Assembly (NCBI GenBank): GCA_037013685.1
Contig: CM072884.1
Span: forward strand, 102,475,548 to 102,539,547
Reading direction: 5' to 3'
DNA: 64,000 nt
Source of the DNA: Acridotheres tristis
Taxonomy: Eukaryota > Chordata > Aves > Passeriformes > Sturnidae
The notes under the pieces were generated by a model, which worked only from the letters and a program-made list of their open reading frames with translations, was not told the origin of the DNA and searched no databases. Positions 50,945 through 63,400 of this stretch are shown in pieces. Both the position numbers and the translations under genes were made by a program. Position 1 is the stretch's first letter. Each line of letters starts with the position of its first letter.

Positions 50945-51162
50945 TTGGAAATATTCCACCTGAATATGAGGAAGATCTTAGTGTGTGGGTGACCCTGGCA
51001 CAGATTTCCCAGAGAGGCTCTGCAGCCTTCCTCCTTGGAGATGCTCAGGGACCTTGTGGACACAGCCCTGTGCCGTGTGCTCTGGGATGGCCCTGCTTGG
51101 ACAGGGAGGTTGAACCCATTGTGGTCCCCTCCAACCTGACCCTTTCTGTGATTCTGTGGTTG
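50945..51162 (+). mobile_element. CR1 LINE 3' end, 5'-truncated
   Basis: GAAATATTCCACCTGAATATGAGGAAGA, GGGTGACCCTGGCACAG, CCCAGAGAGGCTCTGCAG, ATGCTCAGGGACCTTGTGGACAC, GGCCCTGCTTGGACAGGGAGGTTG and CTCCAACCTGACCCTTTCTGTGATTCTGTGG follow the 3' region of a third CR1 subfamily, ending in one to two copies of the 8-bp tail. The two overlapping 100-codon frames, one per strand, are incidental. Confidence 0.93.
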
Positions 51163-52012
51163 CTTAAGAAAATACTGTCTTTGAAGACGTGTTTCCTGCA
51201 ATAATCTTCCATCTATGTTACATTGTTGTTGCCAGAAATAGTCAAAGCTTCTGAATCAAGCAGCAGGCAATTTTACTTCAGCTCCAAGGCAGTGACAGGG
51301 ATGAAAGGCATCCTCTGAGAAAGTAATGAATGAAAACACAGTTACACCTCTTCAGACTAGTTAAAAAAGTGAAATAAAATGAGTAACAGCATGTTTCCAA
51401 ATTCAGGGCATTCTTTCATTATCCACACACCAACTAAAGTTATGTTCACCTTAACCACAGGGGTCCAAATATTTTCTCTTACATACTTTTGCTGTACTGT
51501 CAACATGACCTCTATGTCAAGGCCAATTTTTGAGTCAAGAAAAGTCTAAATCTAGGGTGACGGATAAAGTCATGTTATGGTGTATTCTTCTTCTAGTAGA
51601 GAAAATAAGGAAGGGGAATGACTGAAGAAACATCAGTGTCAAACTTCTTTAAGTGGCTGGTGTTCTTCATGGCCCAGTATAACTCAGAAAAGCTCATAAC
51701 TCACATGGAAACAGAAGTGTAATGAAATAAAATTCTCTAGATCTTTTTTTCCTATTTAACAACATCTGCATTTTACCCACTGTGTAATAGCAAGCCTGTC
51801 AGATTCTTTAGGACCCATATCTCTTTAAATTCTTCTCTTAAGCATCTCTCTTCCTCAGATGTGAATATATTGCAGAAGTTACAGTATTATATTTCTGTTT
51901 ATGAAAATGTATTTTTTTCAGTCAGGGCCCTGGAAAACCCTTTGTATCCATTGGATTCAGTCTCAAAATATATCTTTGTGGGCAAACATTTTTGTTAAGG
52001 GACATTGGTGGG
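51163..52012. other. AT-rich sequence without recognisable gene
   Basis: I see no gene or repeat in this stretch. Confidence 0.55.
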
Positions 52013-52294
52013 TGTTCTAGTGTGAGCCTGGTGGCAGGTGAGCCCCACATAACCACTCATTCATCTCACAGTGAGAGAGGGAAATGAACTGGAAATGTAA
52101 AACTGACAAAACTCATGGGTTGAGATAAAGACAGTTTAGTAGTAAACAGCAACAACAACAACATCAAAAGAAAACAACAAAGGAAAAAAACCCTGCCAGC
52201 AAACCAAAACAATAAAAAGAAACACAAGAGATGAAGAAAAGAAAAACAAATCCAGTTTCTCATCACTAACAAATGCCCAGCCAAACGTAGCACA
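52013..52294 (-). mobile_element. Internally rearranged ERV LTR
   Basis: It starts TGTTCTAGTGTGAGCCTGG, includes AACTCATGGGTTGAGATAAAGACAGTTTAGTAG, and ends GCCCAGCCAAACGTAGCACA. In my memory these are the outer and inner landmarks, read in reverse complement, of a widespread avian ERV LTR whose full length is clearly longer. Much of the middle is missing or replaced by A/C-rich sequence at about 52145-52255. No convincing target duplication is seen (GTGGG left, ATAGG right). The minus-strand 75-codon frame, almost all Phe and Leu, is a base-skew product. Confidence 0.6.
52145..52255. repeat. A-rich / A-C-rich low-complexity tract
   Basis: Begins with (CAA)n (CAGCAACAACAACAACATC) and continues as A-rich sequence with scattered C and G. 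It lies inside the rearranged LTR and may have expanded from an A-rich part of it. Confidence 0.75.
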
Positions 52295-53433
52295 ATAGGA
52301 CAGTGTAAATGTTGCCTGCAGATATTGAAGAAAATTTTAGAAGAATGTAAACTCTACCACATTACAGGCTGCCTTTGGGCCTTTGGGAACTGAAATTCTC
52401 AGAGAAGCTCCATCTCAACACAAAAAAAAAAAAAATAGCAATCTTTCTTCATCAGCTAAGCCATTGGCAACATTTCTTGAGAGGCAGTTGCACTTAGGGA
52501 TTTTTACTTTGTTGAACTCTCAAGTGATGCTACTGGACCTTTATCTCAGATAAAGAAGTGTAGAAATTATGTGTAATTTGGCATTTATATGAGCTAAAAG
52601 TGCTAATCCTTCTGGATCAAAGAGACTTGTTCAAGCACAAAACAGAGAAATAAATTCTTCAACTTCCTGGAATATTTACAGAGTAAGGAGGTCAAAGTTA
52701 TACTTATCACTCTGCAGTGAAAAGACTGCTTCATAATAGTAGAGTATTCATAAAACTTACTCTAACCAGAAGAAATTATCTGAAAAAATATGTTATTTAT
52801 CTGTTAGTTTGCCATACTTATTTCCAGAAGTAAACATAACAAAAGCACCTCTGTCTTTAAAAACCAGAAGGGAACAGGAAATTATTTTGTTCAAAAATTT
52901 TTTTTCTAATCGTTAGAATATCAAAATACGATTTATCTACCTGATGAAAATTTGCTAACACATATCACAGAAAATCTGAAAGGCATATAGATATTACAGA
53001 AATAAATTTTAATTTCTATCTGGAAATATACAGTGTTATGAGGCATTTCTTATAGAAAATAATAACTGTTAACTCTTTTGAACTTGTAATATTGTGGGAA
53101 TACATATAAATTTACTTGTAAGAAAAGGGTAAAAATAGAAGTTTTAGTAGGCTTGCTTACTTTGAAAAATAGAAATGTAGTATGTGCTCCTAACAAATAA
53201 GACTGACTCAAAAAATTTCAAAATCCTAAAAAAGTATAGTGTGCACAATAGGCTCTACTTGCAAGACAGCTTGCAGACATAAAATAGATGCTTTCAAGAA
53301 TCTCTTTTCCTTCAGAAAGAATCTTACACTTTTAATTAATATTTGCATGTCATACAACAGCTATAAAAAATGATAAAAGTAAAATAGGAAAATTCACACC
53401 CAGAACAGCCAGTTTAACCTCATTCCTCAAAAC
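52295..53433. other. AT-rich sequence without recognisable gene
   Basis: Includes an A-run of about 14 near 52421-52434. No gene or mobile element recognised. Confidence 0.55.
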
Positions 53434-53536
53434 CACAAAAACCCCCAAATACAAAACAAACACAACAACAAAAAAACCCAATCTAAACAAAACAAAAAAA
53501 AAACAGAAAAAACAAAACCCAAACAAAACACCAAAA
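53434..53536. repeat. A/C-rich low-complexity tract
   Basis: About 100 bp almost entirely of A and C on the plus strand (ACAAAAACCCCC, AACAAACACAACAAC, AAACAAAACACC). It resembles the tract at 5428-5552. The minus-strand frame through it (Phe/Leu/Val-rich) is a base-skew product. Confidence 0.85.
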
Positions 53537-53595
53537 ATCATATAAAGAAATATTCAAGCTGTATTTTTCATAAATCAAACACAGAGATTAAAATT

Positions 53596-53658
53596 ACAGT
53601 TTTACAGAATAAAAGTACAGTTTTACAGAATTTAGCTACTTACTTTAGAATTAGCTAC
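53596..53658. repeat. Two adjacent short duplications, ~21-22 bp period
   Basis: ACAGTTTTACAGAAT occurs at 53596-53610 and again at 53617-53631. Directly after, TTAGCTACTTA occurs twice with a similar spacing (about 53631-53641 and 53652-53662). Successive slippage events would explain both. Confidence 0.8.
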
Positions 53659-53662
53659 TTAT

Positions 53663-53959
53663 GTCCATTTAAGTGAACTCAGTGAAAATTGCAAAAGACA
53701 AAATTTATATAGTAGCTTATTCATCTGTCTCTGTGCTATAACAATTAGAAGAAATCTTTGTCTGAATTCCTACTTTGTTTCTGGAATGACTAGGAATCAC
53801 ACTGAGACCTCACAGGAGGACTTGACACTGACCTCTCTGGGGAACAGGACATGAGATATTTGAGTGAAGACCCTTTCTGTGAGGTTATCCATGCTTTTGA
53901 GCATGATCAAAGACACAAAACTCCTGAGCATACATAACCTCTTCCCATGCCTGTCACTG
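53663..53959. other. Unique-looking sequence
   Basis: I see no gene or repeat in this short stretch. Confidence 0.5.
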
Positions 53960-54470
53960 CTATTTCAGCCTACAATGGGACCAGTTCTAGTTTGTGAATC
54001 TGATGTTTTCTGAGACTTCAGCTTCCCCACGTCCAGCCTGCTGCTCCAGAGCTCAGCTTTACCTGCAGCCTCACATGGCCTTAGCCTCCTTGCCTGCCCT
54101 GTTTAGCTCTCGTTGTTACTCCTTCCTCTGCTCATTTTCCCACGGAACCACCTTTTACAGCATCTCAGCTGCAGTTCAGGCAGACCCGTCCATCCTGGGT
54201 GGCTCCTGCTCTGTCACTCTCCGCCACTCGTGGCTCACACGGAGCTGCTGTAACCTGGGCCAGAGGGGCACCTGCTCCCATCACAGGCACTCTGGGCTGT
54301 CACATTCTTGGAGGGGTTGGCTGTGTCTTGGCCAGACCCCTGTGGAGGACTTGGCACCCTCTTGGAGGAGCTGATTTGGACAAATGGACAAGATTTTCTG
54401 TAGAGGAGAGAAAAGGTGCAACAGTTCTGAGTGAGGAGCATCCCAGGACATATTTGTGCACAATTTTTAA
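53960..54470. other. Unclassified GC-rich patch
   Basis: By eye this is markedly richer in G and C than its flanks, with C/T-rich stretches and a few CpG sites (CCACGTCC, CTCTCCGCCACTCG). A 126-codon and a 96-codon plus-strand frame overlap each other in different phases, and 60-68-codon minus-strand frames overlap both. No domain, CR1 or LTR consensus is recognised. It may be an unrecognised LTR or an old inserted gene fragment. Confidence 0.4.
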
Positions 54471-57400
54471 TATATGGAGAAAGTCATAACCCTGCAGTAC
54501 TTAAACTCCCAATTCAAACCATGATAAAATCCTGATGGGTTAATTATTTTGATGGACACACACCGTACAATTTTGCTCCCAGCTCACTCATTTAGGGTCA
54601 GTATCATTAAATTTGTATGTCAAAACAGGCACATTTTTGACCTTGGCAGCAACTTGTCAGTAATAATTTATCACTCTCACATTTACACAAATGAATAATC
54701 TCTACCTTCTTTACATAAATTTGTAGGAAATACTTTAACAAAATATTCTGTTGTGAGTGATAATTTCACCTAGGAAAATTAATTAAATCATTTAACAAAA
54801 TGAACCCTACTACCGTACTTTAAAAGTCTTAAAGAAACAGTCAAAACATTGTTCTCCTTTCTGTATTTTTGCTTCCAATGATTACTCCTTAAAATTTGCA
54901 AGTCAATTTTTTTCAGGCTTTTTAGGTCTTTCCAAAAGGTGCATGGAAGATATTATGTTTGAATAATACGAGGAAGAGAAACCCGTATTTTCTGTAATCT
55001 CTAATATTTTCATATAGGTGTATTGATTGCAAAATAAGCCTTTTAATTTACAGCATCTCCTATTGCTTTGAGAGAATGTCACTGAATAGAACCTAAAATA
55101 TAAGTTTTTACCAAGTCTACAGAGTTAATGAAATATTTTATAAAGTTTTTTTTTGTTTGTCCATTTTGCAAGTAAAGTAGTTTTCGCTTTTATATACTCC
55201 TGATTTTGTTATACTGGCACACAAAAAAATTTAAAAACCAAACCAAAACCAAACAACTCATATTGAAAGTGAAACACTAGATCAAGGATCTGATATATTG
55301 CTATGGCAACAAATGCTGCCTTCATGCAGCCCATGAAGCACCAATGCATACAATTTTATACCTAAAGTTTTACAAATCTGAGATTCTTGTTAAAGGAACT
55401 ATAAAATGTGTGGTCAGTCATCAGCTCCTGCTGATACTTGGAGTAGCTCTCCAAGGTATTATATCTGAGGTTAAAGTTTTGATTCATGGTGCTTCTGGGG
55501 TTGAAATGACTCTTTACAGAATTGAGAATTTTCCTAAATAAGAAAGAGTTTTCTTGCATAGATGTTTGAATGAAAGATCTATTACAAAAAAAACCAAAAA
55601 ATGGTTTATGTTTGGTTAATTTTTCCATGCATCTTTTAAATAACAGCAATGCTCCAATCAAAAGACTAATGACAGAAGTTGGAATTTAGTTACTTTTCTC
55701 CTCTAAACAGAAACATGAGGGCTGTGATAGGGTCAAGGATACCTATAGTATATTGCTTTACCACAGGAGGGACTGAAATTCTGTACATTTATTTTCAACC
55801 CTGAAGTTTTTCTTTCATCTCTGATTGCACATCATTACATCCTTAATGTAATTCCCAGTTCTTACCCTGCCAACATCTTCCATTAGTCTCCAACAACCCA
55901 TTTCCTCACCAGCTTCATATTAGAAGTATCCACAAGACAATTCCAGTCCTACATAACACAAAGAGGTCAAGAGAAAACAAACACCCAGATCATGAATGTG
56001 CTTTGTCTAAATTTCTCTTTCTTAATTTTGATTCTGCACTCTGTGAGCACAGAAAGTTTCTTAATTAGCTAAAGGAAGAGATTAAACTTTGGAGACAGGA
56101 AAAGGGGTAAAAGAAAGGACAGGTATTTTGCTTTAGCCTCTTTACCTGGTCATTGGAAAGAAGTGAGCTGAGCTGGGATTGTTGCTAGTGAAAATATGTG
56201 GGACCAACACTGACGTGTCATTTAAGTCTGTCATAATTTCCTTCTCACTCTATTTTGGACCTGCAATAGCAATATTATGTTGCTAATGTCTCTGGTCTGA
56301 ACTGTCCCTCTAGAAAGAACTTTTCCCAGAAGGCAATTTGGAGCAGGAGCTTAAACAATCTGAAACTGTTTACTAGAGAAGAATATTTCCCTATTGCTGC
56401 ACAGATACTTAGTAAGACTAGTTGGGAAATTTGGGAGGCTCTGTTAATACTGAAGTTGTATTGTCTCAAATCCCCATCACTACTTCACCCACATCCAACA
56501 GTTAGACAAAATATCTTACCTTGCCCGTACTAGCAAGACTAGGGTTTTTTTTGTTTTGTTTTGAGACTCCAGAAGATCCAGACTTGCCTCCATTCAGGCA
56601 TCTGCATCTTGATGGATGGTCTGAGGGAAACAGTGATAAATAAACCAGATTAAAGTAATATTAATGGAAATCTACTTTTACATCTACTTTTACTCTACTG
56701 CAGAAGCAATATATTAATAATAGCATATTTGAGTTGGTCCTTACTCATGAGACTTAGCTCGAAGGTGCATAGGTAATGAAAAACAGCAGGAGAGATGCTC
56801 TCCAATAATGACAAAGATTTCTCATCGTTTAAGACCACAGTTATCACCAGTTTTTTTTTTTATCTCTGGATAAAAATTTGAAAGGTATATGAAGGACATG
56901 GTACCAGAATGTGAAGCAAAAAATTTTGTCCACAGGTGGGTGGGTGGCCTCAGACACTCAATTTTTCTTCTGTGCAATAATAATGCAATTTCAGATCATC
57001 AAAAACTACTGTCTCTGCATCCATTTATTAGTCTGAAAACAATGTAGAGGGTTGGTTTAGGGTCTTCTTAGGTCAGTGAGTTTAATTTCAGTAAACTATC
57101 TGATGAAGAACCTTTGGGCTTTTTAACTATATTTAAGTACTGCATACTGCAGCTAACACAAATTTTGAATATATGCAAATGTAGTCTGTCTTTATAGAAC
57201 AAATGACAGGTCTGATGCTGCACAAGCAGTACTTTGTATAATGCCTGTTACACTGTCTAGCATCTGAAACATTATTTTATTGCTTGAAGCTTTACAGGAT
57301 AAAAAGTTTTCTGATCTCTAGGTGAAATGTTAAATCAGCTTGAGAGTGGAAAGGAAAGGAAATTTCTCGTGTATATTAGTGATCATTGGTAACTAGAATG

Positions 57401-60400
57401 GCAAAATATGCTTTAGCTGCAGAATCTTTCAACCTGGAATTCTTCTGATGACCTTCTCAGAACTAGTATAACTTTTAAAGGAAACGAATTTGCTGATAAT
57501 AAGAAAATCAGATTAAAACTCTTATTTGCTGCTGGTTTCATTTACATATAAGAATTCCATTAAATTGAAACAACTTGTGTATGAGAAATTCCATAAATGT
57601 AATTTACTGACTCTAACTGGAGAAGAAACCACTTAAAGAAAAATTAAATTTTGTAACCCTTCCTCTATAATTGTTCAACAGTCTTTAATTCAAGCAGATT
57701 AATGTACTGCACTATAGTATGGCATATTATTCAGCATTCCTGAAGATAGGGACATTAGAAATGAATTCCAGGACTATGTACATGGAATGTTGTAGTTAGT
57801 GCAAATATTGGATGGGGTGGTTGGGCCAAGAATAGCTTGTTCTGTATAGTCACCTAGGTGTAAATAGAAAATTACTGTTGTAATTAAATTTGCAATTTAT
57901 TTTATTACTATAACAGTTTTTATCGCTGGCAGTAAAATTTACACATTCTTATGTGTAATTACAGTTCCAAATACTAATTTACTTCAGTGTGGGTTTTTTT
58001 GAGCTCTGTAAATCTTTCAAATCAATATTTCTCTGAGATACCTTCATTAGCTTTTAGAACTGTCGCTTCTATATTTCCACAGCTAGCAATTAATTAAATA
58101 TCTTGCTGTGAACTGAAGGGAATGGCTTTTGTTTTTTCCTTTTCAAGTTAATGTTTTAATAAAAAACTCATTTGGTTCCTTCCCTGTGGGTTAGTTTTGG
58201 GGCATTTCATCCCAGTTATTTTGAAAAGACAGAGACAGATTTTGTATGTGGAATAGAAACTGGTGTATTTCCAAACAACCCCACTTGAATCAGGTTACTG
58301 TTGCAATCGTAGACTTGTTGCAAATATATTTAAAATGTATCACAGCATAATTCCACAAAGGAAGTTATCTTCCCACTTGTTCTACCCACTCTTTCTTTCC
58401 ATGAACCACCTTTTCAAAATTCTGTTTTTCCCCACTTGCTGCCTATAGGTATTAAAAATAGATTGTGTATCTTCCCTTTTAATCCAGTGTTTCAGTAAAA
58501 CAACAACAAATAGCAGGCAAGTCAAAGAGATAATTCTGCTTTGCCTTAATTTGCTGATTTTTGTGAAGTGTGAATTTCAAAGTCCAGTTAAAGCAGTCTT
58601 TAGGAAACTTGTATTTGCTTTGTTTTGCCTCAAGCCAAAAAATGCTAAAGCAATCAAAAAGTTACTTATCAGCAAGATACACAGAGAAAAAGGCTTCATG
58701 ACTAGTGAAGAATAGAATTAATATGTCCATGGTGTTGGGTCCTGGAGGGCTATCTAGAGTCTCTTATTTCTAACAATTTTTTTTCTGCTTTTCTACAGAG
58801 GAGCATGAATAGGAACTCCCTCTTCTACCTTGCTATAAGTAATGTCTGATATACTTTTATCCTTTACATCTTTCAAATCTGCCTGACATTGTCCTGGGTG
58901 TTGAAAGAGTATTAGAAAGAATATATACATTGTATACACATATATATCACATGTATGCACACAGTGCAATCTCACAACCTCCTTTGCCAAGACCTAAATT
59001 GGCAAGAGCATTTCTTTCATTTTGTTATTTACTTTGTATTTATGGTCCTTTAACAAAATATCTTAACAAAAAGCATTAAAGAGAATGCTCAGAGGCAGGA
59101 AGGTTGAATGTACATTTCCACAGGAGTTTCAGGTACAGTTTACTCTAATTATGCTTTCAAGAATCTGGACCAGTCTTGAGCAATATGTGGCCTTTACCCC
59201 ACATGTTCTTTCATTTATGGACTACATTCTTCAGTAAAACCTTAAGTAGTTCTGATCTTATCTGCAAATTGCTTTCTCAAGCCACCCTACAGATCCACTC
59301 TACAAAGCCAGCCACCAAAGTGGCACATGCAGGAAAACTGAATAATTTTTGTAACAGTCAGTAGAGAAAGGTGGAAGACAGAGGTCAGCTTTGGTAGGAG
59401 AAGACAGAGGGTGTAAATACATTTATTTGAAACTCACTGCTAATAAACTAGAGTGCTCGACAGTCTATCCAGAAATTTGATTGGGCATCTGTGGTTTAGA
59501 AAATTTCTATAAGCTCTGTAAGTACATGCAGGAGCACAGAGTTGTTCCTATATTCTCTCTCACCCACACACTTGACGTACACATGCTTCAAGTTCTAAAT
59601 GTTAGAAATTTAGGATTTCATTTTATCATTTCCACCTATAGAGCTACTGTTGGCATAATTTTTCTCTGCTTTTAATATCATATGTGGATACAAAGACCAA
59701 ACTAAACCCTGCTTAAATTCTATTAAAGTCACCAGAGTTAAAACAGATAGCAATTTTATTTATTGCTTTCACTAATTTAATCCAATTTCCATGTAAAGAA
59801 CAATTAATACAGTGTGCAGTTAAAATAATTATGCATATGGTTAGATTTTGAAATATTTTTATGTCTTTTTCTCTTGTTTATGATGTAATATAAGAAAATA
59901 AATAATATACAGACTTATTCCTACTTATTTTTATTCAGCAAACACAGAATATTATGAAAAATGCTTTAATAGCCCACTAAATGCTTTGGAAAAAAATTGC
60001 ATTCAGAATAAATTATGTTAGCAGTATTTGTCCTGATCAGATCAGTGTAAAAGCATCTTTTACAAAATATATTTATCCCATGCCTCCTCTTCCTATTGAA
60101 AGTGTGAAGGAATTATGCCAAAAAAATAAAGGCATCAGTTAGTACAAATAAAAGCTTCTATAAGCAATGAAGAACTTTACAGTAACCACATAAGTCTGAA
60201 AGTAAATAATGTATACTATTGTGTATGTGACACTAGATAAAACTGAAAATTAATACATCTGAATCTGGGTTCTGTGACTGGTTTCATAGAAGTTGATTTT
60301 ATCATCTGCTTACTATGTCTAATAACACAGCAGAAGTTTATAGAGTCTTAATTGGTTTAGGTTATTGGTTCTTAAATATACACTGTGTAATTTTTCCTTG

Positions 60401-63400
60401 ATATCAAAACCCACGGTTGACTGAGACATAATTTGCACTTCATCTTCCATTTCAGTGACTCTGTTAATTCCATTCCATCACTCCTATCAATGACTAAACG
60501 ACACTAAATGAGCATTCAAGTAATTTGCCTTGAATTCTTTGCTTTGTGACTTATATCCTATGTTTGTGTTGATTGGCAGCATGGGAGAAACAACTGTTAT
60601 TGGAAACTATTCTCTTTACTTCTGAATTGCCTCACTAAAGAACAGATATGTTAATTAATTTTCTTCTTGTTTCCTTCTCTCTTGTCCTTTAGCCCATTCT
60701 TGTTTTACTACTTAGAAATTCTGACTTCCTCAGCTTTCTAGAAAAACGGCAGTTTTACAGGATAGAAAGATACAAAATTCATTAGTGTCATATCAGACAA
60801 TGGACCACCACTGACAAAATACCACGCAGCTTCCATTGGTGGTTTGAAATAAGTTTTTTTCTCAAATACTATGTTTGGTCTCTAATGGAAGTTTCATATC
60901 AGGAAATCCAGCAAAAGGATGCATGAAAATCTAGGAGACTGATAGGGTTTCTTATGTAAGGACATTCAGCCCACAAATAGCTCTCTGAATAATGAGGTTT
61001 GTATATTAAGAGAGAAGAGTGACAATTTAGGAAAAGTTATTGGATAGGTTTGTTGCAGGACTTAAAAAAATGGGAATTCATATTTCATGGGATCAGATAC
61101 TGGAATCAATATGAAGACTCTGTTTTCTCTATTTAAAAAAAATGAGAGGAGGGAAAAAAACATGTGCAGGCAGAATCAATTTGAAAACATGAAGGAAATT
61201 TAAAAGTGAAAACCTAGAAAAACACTGTGTGATACACCCATTGTTTGTATTCAAGCTGTTCCATATTTGGAGATTTCCCTAGGTTGTTTGAACTCAATGT
61301 AAATTTTTCTATCTAATGGTGATCAGTGCTTGAAATTACACCTGATAGCTCTATTTCAATGTATTATTAATACTGTAAAAATGCAGAGAAATTTTTAAAT
61401 TAAAATGCACATAAAAAAAGAAATATCAGAATTATTGTATGCTAAAGGGTGTTCAGTTATAGCTTGTGCAGATACAAATATTTGAATATATGAAAAAATC
61501 CTTTCAGTGCTTAATTACACTATGCAGTATAAGTCTAGAAGGCTTGAACAATGGTGGTTTAAACTTAAAAGTCACAAAAGGGGGTGATCTCATCTGATTT
61601 TATTAAAATATTCTCAGATAATTTTGAAATTAGTAGGTTGACCTGAAAGCTGCAAAATTATTGGTAAATGCCTGATATTTTAAGGATTGCAATAAAATTA
61701 ATCTAGATTCGTGCCTGACAATGCTAATAAGGCAGTGGAAATGTGACAGGGGGGATATGTATTCTGATCTCAGCTGATTGGGGCAGAATTCACATATCAG
61801 CATTCTCACCAATTATTCTCCAGTGGGAGAATAAATGAAAGACTACACTTCTAGCACATTACAGTCCTGCAATACAATCAGATAGTGTTGAAATGGTAAA
61901 ACACTTTCCTAACAACAGGCAGAAGTCCCTGAAATTGCTCCAGTGCAATAACATGCCACAAGATGTACAGCTAATGAGAGCTGGATATAGAGAATAATTT
62001 AGGATGAAAGTTCTGCCCCTGTAGACCAGACATGTCAGATTTTTTCTGCTCATCAATTGTGTATTTGTAATATGCTGCCTTGATTAATGTTGGTTTTCAA
62101 GCTTCTGTGTCTATGGAAAAACGTGGGTGGGCTTCTGTGCAAGCCAGGTACAGCTTTAACAAAAACATCTGTGCTAACAGATGTTGAAGGGAGAGTAAGA
62201 CAAACCCTGTCCTGAGGGATTTCAATAAACTTAATTTAATGGGAATTGAAAGTTCTTAGTATCACTTTAGGACTTGAAATAAATCAGTTTTGCACTAAAC
62301 TGATTGTTAGATTAAATGAATTCTACTTTGAATTCATTGGTGTTCCACAGCATACTGAAAATCTGCATCAGTTTTGCTCAAGAACAAGGAAGAAAAATAC
62401 AGCACCTGATTAAAAAAATTTACTGTTTGATACAAGTAGATGAGTTATGATAGTCTTTTTTCACTTGAGCATCTGAGAATTTTAATTGGTAAGCAGATCA
62501 AAGAGATACCTGTTAAATAGGAACCGCTAATGAGATGCATAGTGACTATTTTGTGTATTTGGTGCTGCAAATGCAAATGGCTGATTCTGCAGTCAGGGAG
62601 AATTAGATACCTGAATTTATTAATCAAGTAGGTTTTAGAAAATGCTCGGAAATGAGAAAAAAAAGTAAGGTAGAAATAGTACTTTTAAGGCTGTTTCCTG
62701 GGAACAATATTTGCTGCTTATCACAATTTTTAGTTTCTTTTGCTGTACAAATATATGTATACATTAATTTTTTAAAATTTATTGTTATGTACTGATGAGA
62801 TTCTAATCTCAATGTTGAACACTAACATTTGTTTTCTATTTTGTCTTGTGTATGATTTTTAATATTCTAGTGTGACTGCGAAGATAGTAATGCTGCAAGG
62901 TAGCTGCTTCTGGAGTAATAAAAGATTAATTAAACCATGTAGTCTCATAGCCATCAAGAATAAAAGTTTGATTTAAAAAATTGGATTGCAGAATACAGAA
63001 ATCTTGTTCCAGATATAATAATTCCTAAATCTCTTCTCTTTTGACCTTATAAATCACATGCAGTTTTCAATAATTGCTGTGCTCTGTGTTATTTGACTAG
63101 AATTCATGTTAAAAAAACCCAATCTTTAATTAAGTACCATGTATTTAAGTGTTATGAGACAGCGAGTTTAACTATTGCTTGAGTTACTTGATACAATGGT
63201 GAGTGGAAACTATTTGCATTTACAGATATAAAATTTACAAATACATTACATGCTAGCATAGTAGATACTATTGTACTAATATTTTCTCTTTCAGGGGTGA
63301 AAAGTGAGCCACAATCCACTCAGGAATATCCATAAGTCCTTCCCTATTTTCTGGATGACAGAATTATTTTTCAGTGCAGAAACAGATCAATATAGAGCAT

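Noticed and set aside
53994..54489. 126- and 96-codon plus-strand frames as a possible gene
   Set aside because: They overlap in different phases with minus-strand frames also open, which fits GC-rich noncoding sequence better.
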